DNA from: Diprion similis
Lineage: Eukaryota > Arthropoda > Insecta > Hymenoptera > Diprionidae
DNA: 64,000 nt
Direction: 5' to 3'
Assembly: GCF_021155765.1 (NCBI RefSeq)
Contig: NC_060118.1
Location: 2,480,001-2,544,000, forward strand
The notes below the pieces were generated by a model. It had not been told where the DNA came from. It did not search any database and was given only the letters and a program-made list of their open reading frames with translations. The position numbers were made by a program, and so were the translations under genes. Below, piece by piece: positions 43,561-54,012 of this stretch. The first letter of the stretch is position 1; each line of letters begins with the position of its first letter.

Positions 43561-44317
43561 CGCACTAGCGTCTCACTCATAGGAGTTAAGCCAAAAATTC
43601 GATTTTGAAAACCCCTCAGTAATCACCACCGAACAAAATTGCTACAAACGCAATACCAAGGAGATGATACACATATGCAGGAACAATAACAAAGTCTGTA
43701 GCCGTAAAACAGATATTCAGAATCTAAGCTACTTTTATCACGACATTGTTGGAGTCTCGTAAATTCGCGCATTGGAGTATCAATTGACTCACGATTTTGT
43801 GTATTCAAATGTAACTTGATGAACAGTAACACTTCCCATCATCTCACTTTCTCACAAATCGCGCAAGCATAAACATCCTGGTCAGAAGGTTGTCAAAAGT
43901 AGTGGTTAATCCGTAAATATAAACTGTAATCAAGGAGTCAAATGATTTAGTTTAATACGTAACTAATAATTCACCTACGGATTTCATAAATTCTGTAATA
44001 TTATATCTAATTTAATTTAGTTTAATACGTAACTAATAATTCACCTACGGATTTCGTAAATTCTGTAATATTATATCTAATTTAATAGAGTCACTGTACA
44101 TGAGGGTAAAATTTATATTAACACGTATTATCTAAAGTAATAACCAAGATTTACACATGCAATTAATTGTAATGTTTGTATGTACTACAATGTTTGTAAA
44201 TAAATGACAGAGTGATACATTAATTTGTAAACGTAATATTCTAACCCGAAGACACCTGGCAGCTGCCCACCCAAAACGTCGTGAAATAAACAACGTTCTA
44301 TTATACGTTCTATATAC
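43561..44317. other. Non-coding DNA, target region of the large Gypsy insertion
   Basis: AT-rich with no recognisable ORF. It includes the 70-bp tandem duplication at 43946-44085 and an AATAAA-rich end. It may be the 3' part of the older Gypsy relic. Its last four bases ATAC (44314-44317) are the left target-site duplication. Confidence 0.5.
43946..44085 (+). repeat. 70-bp tandem duplication
   Basis: TTTAGTTTAATACGTAACTA... at 43946-44015 repeats at 44016-44085 with a single visible substitution (TTTCATAAA against TTTCGTAAA). Confidence 0.9.
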
Positions 44318-46324
44318 TGTGACGTGGCGGGTCTACCAGCCCGTCACCGACCCGCACCTCCACTCCCAGGCGGCCGCGTCGAGCGCTCTTAAAGAGCAAG
44401 GGAGAGTCCTGCCGTGCCGCAAATGAACAACCAGAGTTAGCTTTAAGATTTATGTATTGTTGCTAATGCTTTTTGTTACTCCCCCAACCCATTCTCTGAG
44501 GTGACCGCCACTGCCGCCGCCAATGCCGACGCCATCCAACGACCACCCTGCGCTGCCGTCGCGGGAAACGCGGAGGGACCACAGGACGACCGGCGCGGAG
44601 TTCGAAGCCCCGGACCCAGTAGTCGCGCTGTTGCTTGCTCGGACCTCGATGCCGTCAAGGACATGCTGCCGCTACCGCCCAGGGGTCGAGTTGCCTCCAC
44701 CTGAGCCTCCGACAAGACCGGCCTTGCCACCCGGCACCCACAAATAACCGGACTCAGTCTCCCCCTGGGCTCGCCGATGCCGACCGGACATTTCCGCCTT
44801 CGCCAGACCACCCTCGCAACACGCAGCACAGCGCGGCGAACAGACCGGCTGCCTAGGCTCCCGCCGGTCTCTCGCCAATCTACCTATCATCCCCTCCCGT
44901 AGCGCCACCGCGGGATCGCGATCGCCGAGGGCCGGCGGCCACCTCACTCTCCCTTGCGCTGCCCTGTGAAAACCTCGTAACGCACCGTAGTGTATAATCG
45001 TTCTACAAGTATATCGAAATATTGAAGTCGAGTCAGTTTTGTTGGCTGTTGTCTGCGTCTCTGCCGAGGAGGAACCGTTGCCGTTTTTGTTTCGTGAAGA
45101 ACCGGACGTTGTTTGCCGTAAAAGGTAGGCTGTCGCTATCCCGAATCTCGCTGGCTGTAGATTCTCAACGGCCTCAGGCCATTTTTCCTTTTTGCAACAG
45201 GTTGCCGGCCGGCTTCGGTCGGCCATTTTGTGTGAAAGCCCGCGAGCCTCGTGGTAGCTAAGCTTCTCTAATTGATTAAATTATTATTCTTGGTTGCTAT
45301 TCTTATTTTATAACTAGTATTACATGCTCTGGTTGTTCATTCGGTAATTTTTTGCCGCTTTATTGTAACGCATAATTTGTAATAGATCGTGTACCGTGTC
45401 GCTTCCCGGCCGCGTACCGAGTACGTGAGTGTGAGAGAGAGAGAGAATCTGTGAGTGAGTGTGTGCGCCCGTGCCGTCGTTGCCGAGCGTAACTACCACC
45501 GTCAAGCGGCGACAGGCGACCGTGCCGATAATATAGAAAAAGTGAAGGAGGATTACCTCGTGTTTGTGAAACCGTTAGATTATTAGCAAGCTTGTTTCTA
45601 GAATTGTTCTGCCTTGGTTTGAGATTGGAAATTGTTAACGAACTTGCTTCACCACGAATCCGTAGTCGCACGAGCTATTGAATTGCTACTGATTTTATGC
45701 CGCTTATTATTCGCTTATCTTGGTCGCTTGCCGCTCGTCGCTTCTAGCTTATACTGCTTGATTTTGCCGTGTTCTATTGATTTGTTTAATTTTGTTGCTG
45801 TGTTATATTGTATGCTATTGTGTTTTATTTTTTTATTTATTTTGAATTGTATCGAAGCGTACCGCCACCGATAAGACCGCTTGCCGTGTAAATAACTATT
45901 TTGTTGCCTTCTGCCTTGCCGTAACGGCATTAGTTGTTAATAAACGCTGGTAATTACATCTATAATCATTCGATTATCACATATACTATTTCACCTCCGC
46001 GCCCACGTTCCCCTCACCGCTAGCTAGTCGGCTGTTTTTGTGTGTGTTTGCCCCTGCTATAGTTTCGTTTGAGATTTGGTGGTGTGAGTTAGGTTCGCCG
46101 TTCGAGTCGGCGAACGAATGCTATTGGACGGTAAATTTTGAATCTGGTAAGAGTGTATTCTCTTACGGCTCTCTCGAGCCTGGCGCCCAACACCTGTTCT
46201 GCAGTGCCGTCAATCTTTATTCTTTTTTTCATCTTTCTATTGCCGTGTTGGTCAACGCCATTTTTGTAAACGAGCCTCTGTGCCGACCCCGCTTTCCCCC
46301 GGGTGAAGTAAAAAGCCCGTTACA
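44318..46324 (+). repeat. 5' LTR of the Gypsy element (2,007 bp)
   Basis: Starts TGTGACGTGGCGGG and ends AAAAAGCCCGTTACA. This is unusually long for an insect Gypsy LTR. A polyadenylation signal AATAAA is at 45939-45944, and a GA/GT-rich tract AGAGAGAGAGAG near 45430. At 46181 the LTR contains TGGCGCCCAACACC, a primer-binding-site look-alike 148 bp before the real one. Confidence 0.95.
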
Positions 46325-46328
46325 AATT

Positions 46329-46346
46329 TGGCGCCCAACGTGGGGC
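46329..46346 (+). promoter_or_regulatory. Primer-binding site of the Gypsy element
   Basis: TGGCGCCCAACGTGGGGC four bases after the LTR end. This sequence is the common lysine-tRNA-type binding site of retroviruses and many Gypsy elements. The spacer is AATT. Confidence 0.85.
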
Positions 46347-46831
46347 CCACGAGGTGAAATAGGTGAATTTTGGGGAAAACCAGCTTGCCGATTGAATTTA
46401 TAAATAATTAAATTGTACATAGAATTTTTAGTCTGGCGAGAAGAATTTCCCGGATTCGAATCGGACGGTTACGCTAGATTTTATTTTTCCGTTATTTATT
46501 TCTCCGTTATTTATTTCATTGTTATTTATTTCTCTGCTATTGGTTTCAACCGCTATTTATTTCTGTGTTATCTATTCTGTACTTGTGCCTTTCTGTACCT
46601 GTGAATTGCGGTCTCGCTCCAGCGCGCGGAGCGAGCCGAGTTTGTTTACGCTCGGCGACTGCGGCCGGTACGCCCTTGCCGTACCGTGCCGTGCCGATCA
46701 GCCTGTTGCTTAGCCGAATATTAGTACCTGTGTGTTTGCTAAGCGTGTGTGCGACTTTCTTTTGTTCGAGCTCTACATACGCGGTCTGCCGATAATTTCG
46801 AATTTGCTTGCGATACCGGGTGTTCTGTAAA
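46347..46831 (+). other. Gypsy leader (5' untranslated)
   Basis: 485 bp between primer-binding site and gag ATG. It contains near-repeats of CCGTTATTTATTTC around 46488-46560 and a CpG-rich part with CCGTACCGTGCCGTGCCGAT near 46680. No ORF is supported; packaging signals would be expected here. Confidence 0.6.
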
Positions 46832-48643
46832 ATGTCGGAAGAAAATTGTGACTTGCCGCCTGGCGTGCCAGCGTTAGAAACTGTCGCTCAGGTGCGAATC
46901 TGGGCCGAAACTTTGGTATCGGAAGAGGTGAACGCGTTTTTAAATTATTATGGTCTTTCGCGGGAGGGAACAATTTTAGTAAGACAAATACGGGCCGCAT
47001 CTGCTTACGGGTTCATAAGAGGATGGTGGCGGACGTGGGCGCCATCGGAGGGACCACCACCGCGGGTGCCTCGCCGAAGGCTGCCGCCGCCCCCGTCCCT
47101 GTTCGACACGTGGCTTGCCGAAAGACAATCGGCGATGACCACCCAGTCTGGAACTGGTCCCATGCCGATTAGTAGCTCAACCAGCTTGCCGACACGACCA
47201 TCGACTACCCTGCCTGAGATGCCGCCTTCTAGATCATTGCCGACGCGAGTAAATTTTGGACCTTCTGTCGAAATCTTGCCATCTACCAGGGGGGAGGGAC
47301 CCAGTGCCGAACCGACGAGTAGCTCGCCGTTGAGGCGCGGGGGAATCTCCGGGGTCATCCCGGAAGGAACCCGCCGACTCGCGGCGGACAACCCATTTTT
47401 GGCATACTGCTCCCACCCTGCTTCACCTGTCACAGCCTACGGGCCTGCCGCACCGATTACCGACCGCGTTCCGGATCCGTACGCATACGTACACCACTTG
47501 CTTCCACCTCCAGCACCCCTGCCGGAGTATGGCTATCCGCACCATGCCGTTTTGCCGCCCGGGTCGCAACCGACTGGACTACCCCAGCGTTCGTATTCGC
47601 GTGCGCTCACGGAGCGTACCCGAAATTTACAAGATGTCGTGCGTAAATGGGGGGTGACTTACGCCGGGGAAAGAGATGCGAGTGCCGAAGAGTTTCTGGT
47701 TCGCGTTGCCGAGTGCCGGCGCGGAACTGGCTTAACCGACGAAGACCTTCTGGAGGCCATGCCGTTTTTATTAACCGACACCGCGCGTAAATGGTACCGC
47801 CTTTCAGAACACCGATGGCTAGCGTGGGCCGAGTTCGTAGAAGACTTCCGTCGTCGTTTCGGGGGAGTAAATTTCCAGCACCGCCTACGAGATGAGATTA
47901 GGCGTCGATTCCAGGGTCCCGATGAACCAGTTGCCGATTTCATCCTAAATTTCCGCCTAATGCTCGGTCATATACAGCCCCCGTACCCGTATGCCGAACA
48001 GCTCGAACTCACCTACACGAACTTGCATCCCGACTTCCAGGCAGCCATTCCCCGGGGTACCTTTAGAACCTTTGACGAACTTGAGCGTGCCGCCGAATCC
48101 GCCGAAGCCACCAGGGCCTTACGAAGATTTTATACTCTGCCGCCGCGACCGGAAGAATCCGTTTTGCCGGAGTTCGCTTACCGGGCTCCGGTTCGCAATA
48201 GCCGATCGCGAATGGCCGCGGCCGCGGAAGTGGAGACCACCGTTAATTCGACCGCGACGGGGACAGGCGCTCCTGCGTCTGCCGCCCGGAAGAAAGGTAG
48301 GACCTCGGGGGTGACAACGTCTGTGCAACTGGCCGCCGCGAGCGTACCTGCCGTGCCGACCCAGGACACCGTCGTCAGGGCTGGCAGCTCGACCGGCGAG
48401 AGATCGGCCGGGAGCATGGTTCCTCCGGTTCCCTCGGCCCCGGGGGCCGCTCCCTCCAGAACGACTCCGCGAACGGGGTACCGGGGGACCTGCTGGAATT
48501 GTGGTGCGACCGGCCACTTTCAAAGGGAGTGCACCGTCAGGCCACGGCGACGGTATTGCCATGCCTGCGGGTACTCGGGGGTTAGTACTGAGAATTGCCC
48601 GTTTTGCCGGCAATCGAACTCGGGAAACGCCGCGGGGAATTAG
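46832..48643 (+). CDS. gag: Gag of the Gypsy element
   Basis: The first in-frame ATG is at 46832 (MSEENCDLPPGVPAL) in context AAAATGT; the frame extends upstream to 46808 but without an ATG. It encodes 603 residues and stops with TAG at 48641-48643. The first half is proline/serine-rich. A capsid-like part around residues 270-430 includes ARKWYRLSEHRWLAWAEFVE, FRRRFGG and DEPVADFILNFRLM, the retrotransposon Gag core. The C-terminus has zinc knuckles CWNCGATGHFQREC (from residue 554), then CHACGYSGVSTENC (from 576) followed by CPFC. In the family it forms the particle and binds element RNA. Pol overlaps its end in the -1 frame. Confidence 0.92.
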   Translation: MSEENCDLPPGVPALETVAQVRIWAETLVSEEVNAFLNYYGLSREGTILVRQIRAASAYGFIRGWWRTWAPSEGPPPRVPRRRLPPPPSLFDTWLAERQSAMTTQSGTGPMPISSSTSLPTRPSTTLPEMPPSRSLPTRVNFGPSVEILPSTRGEGPSAEPTSSSPLRRGGISGVIPEGTRRLAADNPFLAYCSHPASPVTAYGPAAPITDRVPDPYAYVHHLLPPPAPLPEYGYPHHAVLPPGSQPTGLPQRSYSRALTERTRNLQDVVRKWGVTYAGERDASAEEFLVRVAECRRGTGLTDEDLLEAMPFLLTDTARKWYRLSEHRWLAWAEFVEDFRRRFGGVNFQHRLRDEIRRRFQGPDEPVADFILNFRLMLGHIQPPYPYAEQLELTYTNLHPDFQAAIPRGTFRTFDELERAAESAEATRALRRFYTLPPRPEESVLPEFAYRAPVRNSRSRMAAAAEVETTVNSTATGTGAPASAARKKGRTSGVTTSVQLAAASVPAVPTQDTVVRAGSSTGERSAGSMVPPVPSAPGAAPSRTTPRTGYRGTCWNCGATGHFQRECTVRPRRRYCHACGYSGVSTENCPFCRQSNSGNAAGN

Positions 48644-48667
48644 GGGGGCGAGCTGCCGCTAATTCCC
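48622..48667 (+). promoter_or_regulatory. -1 ribosomal frameshift signal at the gag-pol junction
   Basis: GGGAAAC (48622-48628) is a canonical X XXY YYZ heptamer and lies in register in the gag frame as G GGA AAC. After a 6-nt spacer (GCCGCG), GGGAATTAG (48635-48643) pairs perfectly with CTAATTCCC (48659-48667), with a further inner GGC/GCC pairing. Pol is in the -1 frame here. The gag stop codon TAG sits inside the stem. This layout matches retroviral frameshift signals. Confidence 0.85.
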
Positions 48668-51600
48668 GATTTATAACGAACCAGCTCCCTGAATCTGAAC
48701 CTGTTGCCGACCCTGCGCCTGTCTCTGGACCTGAAACCGCCTACGAAACTGAACCTGCCGCTGAATCTGAAACCGAACCTGAACCTGCCGCTGAATCTGA
48801 AACCGAACCTGAACCTGCCGCTGAATTTCAAACCGAACCTGAACCTGAACCTGCCTCTGAAACCGAACCTGCACCCGAACCTGCCCCTGAAACTGAACCT
48901 GAACCTGCACCCGCATCTGAACCTGAATTAGTCAACGAACCTGTACCTGTTCCTGTCCCTGTCCCCGTATTAGTCCCTGAAGCTGTCCCCAGTGCCGCCG
49001 AACCGCGTGTTATTGTGCCGGAATTTTGTAGTCCAGTCACTGCCGGCCATAATGACACCCGTTATTATTTAACCGTAAGCATCGACGGGAAGTCCGTCCA
49101 CGCTCTCTTCGACCCGGGGAGTTGCCGCACGTATGTAGGGAGGTTAGCTTATTGCCGCTTCGCGGATGCGTTAGCCTTAACCTCTGGGTGTGGCCGACCC
49201 CAAGTCCTGTTGCCGAATGGCACGATCGAGGAGACGGAGGGAGAACTCGTGCTCAGCGTCCGCTTTGGCGCACTGTGCCGCGACCTAACGGTCAGATTTG
49301 CCTCGTCGTTCGAGTACGAATGTATCGTAGGAATCGATTTTGCAAAAGCCTTCGGCTTTACAGTGGATTTTGTTAGAGGAACGTGGCGTCTGGAGAATGG
49401 CTCGAGGGGTACCTTTCTACCCCGGCCGGACCTCCCGCCGCCCGAACCTCTAGAAGAAGTTTCTCCAGGCCCACGAGGGCGAAGAACCAGACGACGACGT
49501 GCCGGAGTGAGGCCTCCCGTCTCCTCAGCCATGCCGAGTCGCTCTGAGGTGCCAGGGGGTGCAACATTTACCGAGGGATATCCCGTACCGTTGCCGATTC
49601 GCGTCGATGCCGTGTCGGATCTCGCGTTGCCTTCTCCAAGCGCGGGACTATCCGAACTAACCGTCAGCGAATCAGAACAACTCGCGTTATTCCTTGCCGA
49701 AAATGTGCCGCCTCCGATCTCACAACCAGGAGTCACCGATCTTGCCGTCCATCGTATTGATGTCCAGGGCCACGAGCCCATAAAGCAGCGCTATTACCCG
49801 GTGTCACCTAAGGTCAAAGCCGCGATGTACGAAGAAGTCGACGCGATGCTAGCTGCGGGAGTAATCGAGCCATCGCATAGCGATTGGTCCAGTCCGATCG
49901 TCATGATTAAGAAACCGAATGGAAAGTATCGATTTTGCTTAGACTTCCGCAAGGTGAATCAGGTCGCCAAGAAGGACGCGTACCCGCTGCCGTACATGAC
50001 GGACATTTTAGATAAATTAAATGAGGCGCGTTATATCACGAAAATCGATCTTAGCCAAGCGTATTTCCAGATCCCGTTGGAGGAGGCAAGCCGCGAGATC
50101 ACGGCATTTACCGTGCCGGGTCGGGGTTTGTTTCAATTTAGGCGAATGCCATATGGATTGTCAGGGGCGCCTGCCACCTTCCAACGATTAATGGATAAGT
50201 TAATCGGAGCGGAAATGGAACCGCATGTGTTTGTCTACCTTGATGACGTGATAATTGTTAACCGCACCTTTGCCGACCACCTAAATTGGGTAAAACGCGT
50301 GCTACATAAAATCAAAAGTGCCGGCCTGACAATCAATAGGGACAAGTGCGAGTTTTGTTGTTCTCAAGTCCAGTATTTAGGTTTTTTGGTCGATAAGGAC
50401 GGCCTCCGTGCCGATCCAGATAAGATTTCCGCGATCGTAGAATACCCCGCACCCCGCACGGTCAAACAGGTGCGTCGCTTTTTGGGAATGGCTTCGTGGT
50501 ACAGGCGGTTTATCAACAACTTTGCCGAAAGAGCCGAACCACTCACGCGTCTCCTTAAAAAGAGTCGTTCGTGGAAGTGGGGAGGCGAACAAGAAGCCGC
50601 GTTCGAAGATTTAAAATCGGCCCTCACCACGGCGCCTACCTTAGCGTGCCCTGATTTTGCCGTGCCGTTCGTACTACAAACCGATGCGAGTAATACCGGA
50701 ATCGGTGCCGTCCTCACCCAAACCATCGACGATGCCGAACATGTAATAGCTTATGCGAGCCGCGTATTATCAGACGCGGAACGAAACTATTCGGTCACCG
50801 AGCGTGAATGCCTTGCGATCATCTGGGCGATACGGAAGTTCCGTCCGTACCTGGAAGGCGACCATTTCACCGTCATCACGGATCACAGTAGCCTTCAATG
50901 GCTACGGAGCTTACAGAATCCGACGGGTCGACTAGCCCGCTGGGCCCTGGAGCTCCTGGAGTATGATTTCAAACCGATCCATCGAAAGGGTGCCTTACAC
51001 CACGTGCCGGACGCGTTATCACGCATGTTTGAGGACGACACAGACCCAGTTGCCGCGATTCTGGAAACTGCCGACCCCTGGTACCGAAGACGAATAGAAT
51101 TAGTTGCGACTCGCCCGACTCAATTTGCCGACTGGAAGGTGGAAGAGGGTCGCTTATATTTTCACAAAGTTGACCCGCATACAGATCCGTTATTGCCTGA
51201 TTTAGACGCCTGGAAATTGGTATTGCCGTCCGAACTTCGCGCTGCCGTACTTGCCGAGGCTCATGCCGTGCCGACCGCGGGCCACTTGGGGGTCGCGAAG
51301 ACGCACGCTCGCCTCGCCCAGTTGTATCATTGGCCGGGGATGTATAAAGATGTTGCCGAATATGTCCGGGCCTGTCAGGTCTGCCAGGAGTGTAAAGTCG
51401 AACAGACCGGTCCTCGCGGACTCATGGGTAGGAGAATAGTAGAACAGCCCTGGCTGGTGGTTGCCGCAGATATCATGGGACCGTTTCCCAAAAGCCACCA
51501 GGGTTATACCTACATTCTCGTGTTGCAAGATCTCTTTTCGAAATGGGTCGAGTGTTGTCCGCTCCGGCGGGCAACAGCGAGCGCGGTCGTCAAGGCCCTC

Positions 51601-52995
51601 GAGGAGCTCGTCATATTTCGATGGGGAACCCCAGAGGTCCTGCTGACCGACAACGGGACGGAGTTCTCAAACAAACTTGTCACTGCCGCCTGCAAAGAGC
51701 TCGGAATATTCCAAACTACCATCCCGCCGTATCATGCACAGGCGAACCCTGTAGAGCGCGCGAATAGGACCATCAAAACCATGATCGTCTCCTTCGTAGA
51801 AAAAGACCACCAAAATTGGGACTTACACCTTGCCGAGTTTCGCTTTGCCGTGAATACCTCCGTGCATAGCAGCACTCGCGTTACGCCAGCCTTCCTAAAT
51901 TTTGGCAGAGAGCTCCGACCCGCAAAATCGGAACGCAGGGCCGTCGAAGGTCCTCCGGAGATTTTGCCGTTGCCGACTGCCGATTGGCACACGCGAATAC
52001 AGCGTCTGCCGGAGCTACGAGACTGGGTAGCCAGAAATCTAGAAGAGGCGTCCGACAGACGCGCAAGGTACTATGACCGGGGCCGACGAAATGAGGCCTT
52101 CAGAGAAGGCGACGAAGTAATGCGGCGACAGCGGGTGCTGTCCTCGGCCGCGAACTTCATTGCCGCCAAACTGAGCCCGAAGTATAGCGGCCCGTATACC
52201 ATAGTGCGCGTACGTTCACCTCTTGTCTACGATTTAGCTGATGCCCGCGGGCGAATCTTAGGGAAAGTCCACTTGGATGATCTGAAACCGTACCATGCCG
52301 CGTTGATTAAAGAAACTGCCGCCGACGTAGTCGAGGATGTAGAGCCGAACCTGCCGAGAGTGAATGTCGAGAATGGAGTAAGTGTCGTACCGACCGAGCC
52401 CGAAACTGACCCTGCCTTGGTTACCCTGCCTCCTTCCCCTCAGGATGTCGCACTCCTACCGCCGGGGGCGAAGGGGCCGACAACCATGCCGTGCCGTCCC
52501 GTCCGACCATCCCCCGGGCTTTCCTCGGGAGGACCCACGGGAAGAAGAAGAGGCGACCCCCGGAACCGGGGACTGGGGCTTCGAGCCGCTCTACGGCCCG
52601 GACCCGGAGGAGGTGGTGACCCCCGAACCCCGGCAGCCGCCACCGACGATGGTTCCACCCGCGACCCGGACCGACGCGGAGGAGGTGGCCGAGGCTATGG
52701 CTTGGATCCAGGCGATCCCCCCGGATCCGCGCCTCCTGCGCCTCCCTACGCCTTGCGGTCCCTCGCGGCCTACCGCCCTGCCGGTGCCGTTGCCGGACCT
52801 GCGGGCGCCCCCGGGCTCACTGATACGGTCCCCCGCCGTATACTTGGGGCTGCCGTCAAGGCAGGCGCCGGCTCCCGTGGCCGCCCTGGGCCCGCCTCGC
52901 GCCGCGGTCGCCCCCGCACGCGCGCACCACCCGCCTGGAGCCCGCCCGGCCCCGCGGCTGGAGCGCCTCCGCCCGCCGGTGGGCAGGTGCTATAA
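48629..52995 (+). CDS. pol: Pol polyprotein of the Gypsy element (protease, RT, RNase H, integrase)
   Basis: The frame is open from 48595 and is entered by frameshifting near 48628. It first crosses a Glu/Pro-rich linker (48690-49000). The protease active site is LFDPGSCRTYV (DPGS at 49111-49122 instead of DTG/DSG). RT has YRFCLDFRKVNQ, ITKIDLSQAYFQIPL (first Asp) and FVYLDDVII (YLDD at 50236-50247). RNase H has LQTDASNTGIGAVL and VITDHSSLQWL. Integrase has the HHCC domain (GHLGVAKTHARL, CQVCQEC), AADIMGPF, LLTDNGTEF and ANPVERANR, then a GPY-type end YSGPYTIVRV (about 52186). No stop occurs before 52995, but the tail after about 52500 overlaps ORF3 and looks like out-of-frame reading, so the functional protein may end or shift earlier. 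Confidence 0.92.
48752..48841 (+). repeat. 30-bp coding tandem repeat in the pol linker
   Basis: Three copies of GAACCTGCCGCTGAATCTGA plus AACCGAACCT, the last with TTTCAA for TCTGAA; it encodes EPAAESETEP. Degenerate GAACCTGAACCT-type repeats continue to about 49000, giving an acidic proline-rich spacer between the frameshift and protease. Confidence 0.85.
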
Positions 52996-53293
52996 TTGTG
53001 AGCGGGCGGGACATGACTTCGGTCAATGCCCCCGCCCGCTCACCCGGAAGTTCTGTTTCCGATGCGGGCTGCGGGAACACACCCTGAGGGAGTGCCCGTT
53101 TTGTCAAAACGCTTGGCGTCGTGGGGAGACGGGCCCCCACCTTCCGTGGGGGGAGGAACGCCGCCGCCCCCGACTACACCCTCAGGGTGCCTCTCCCGCA
53201 GCCCCTCTGGCTCTCGGTGAGGACGCCATCGCACGGATTGTGCGCCGCGTCCTCACTGAGGCCACGGAGCGCCGGGGGGGCCACGCGGGCTAA
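52445..53293 (+). CDS. ORF3: second zinc-knuckle protein downstream of pol
   Basis: Open frame in +1 relative to pol; the first ATG is at 52445 (MSHSYRRGRRGRQPC), giving 282 codons to TAA at 53291-53293. It overlaps the end of the pol frame by 550 nt. The sequence from about residue 30 (REDPREEEEATPGTGDWGFEPL) looks genuinely coding, unlike the Gly/Pro/Arg-rich overlapping pol tail. It holds two zinc knuckles, CYNCERAGHDFGQC (from residue 182) and CFRCGLREHTLREC (from residue 204), then CPFC, the same arrangement as the Gag C-terminus. It occupies the place where env is found in other elements but has no signal peptide or membrane segment. It could be expressed by internal initiation, a spliced mRNA, or a second frameshift that fuses it to pol. 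Confidence 0.7.
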   Translation: MSHSYRRGRRGRQPCRAVPSDHPPGFPREDPREEEEATPGTGDWGFEPLYGPDPEEVVTPEPRQPPPTMVPPATRTDAEEVAEAMAWIQAIPPDPRLLRLPTPCGPSRPTALPVPLPDLRAPPGSLIRSPAVYLGLPSRQAPAPVAALGPPRAAVAPARAHHPPGARPAPRLERLRPPVGRCYNCERAGHDFGQCPRPLTRKFCFRCGLREHTLRECPFCQNAWRRGETGPHLPWGEERRRPRLHPQGASPAAPLALGEDAIARIVRRVLTEATERRGGHAG

Positions 53294-54012
53294 GCGCCGC
53301 CCTGCCGTCATTTTTTTTTCTCTTCGTGTTTTGTTCTTTTTTTTTGCGTGTAGCTATTCGCTCACCTTGCCGTTGCCGTTTCACTTCTTTACTTTTCTTT
53401 TCTCATCTCTTTTCTGCTTTCTCTCTCTCTTGTTTTCTTTTCTTGTAATTGCCGTTTTCGCGTAAGCCTTTGCATTGTGCCGCTAGACGAGCCCCGTCTT
53501 GTCCGGGGTTGTTCCCCGTTTGACTGTAGGATTGTGCCGATAGGCATCCTCCTTCTGAGTGACGCGAGTTTCTGCCGTGCCGTTTGGGTTGCGGAACACT
53601 TTCTAGTCATGACGCGAGTCGCCTAGTCGCTCCCTCTGAGACCCAGTTCGCGATCGGAGTAAGCACCGTCACGCCAGCCCCAGGTGGGGAGCGGGGACCC
53701 CTTCTCTAGTCGTTTGTATATTGTTTTGCGTGAGGAGCTACGCCCCTCACTGCCTGTATTGCCGCTATCTGTATGTAACTGCCGACCTATATTGGGCCTG
53801 TGCCGAAACTGAGTGTGGATGTATGAATGTGAACCGAATGAACTCAACATACCGCATACTGCCGAGCCCGAGTGGGCCTCTCCCTCGTTACCTTTCTCGT
53901 TCTTAACCGCCACCAGACTCGCGGGCTCTTTATCCCAGCCAGTGGAGGTTCGGGTTGCGGAAGCCTACGAGGCTCCTTCTGAGCCCCGTACGTTCCGTCT
54001 GGGGGGGGGTGT
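53294..54012 (+). other. 3' untranslated region and polypurine tract of the Gypsy element
   Basis: 719 bp between ORF3 and the 3' LTR. No ORF is supported. It contains T/C-rich tracts near 53325-53450 and eight TGCCG pentamers between 53281 and 53585. The nine-G run at 54001-54009 just before TGTTGTGACG is the likely polypurine tract for plus-strand priming. Confidence 0.7.

Noticed and set aside
44476..45226. Minus-strand frames up to 184 codons in both LTRs of the large Gypsy
   Set aside because: They lie in GC-rich LTR sequence, show no domain and appear in both copies only because the LTRs are identical.
48671..48931. Open frames on both strands within the Glu/Pro repeat of pol
   Set aside because: They are shadows of the 30-bp repeat, which stays open in several frames; the pol frame has the adjoining protease.
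46832..52995. Functional env in the large Gypsy element
   Set aside because: No signal peptide, transmembrane segment or furin-like site occurs downstream of pol; ORF3 is a zinc-knuckle protein.
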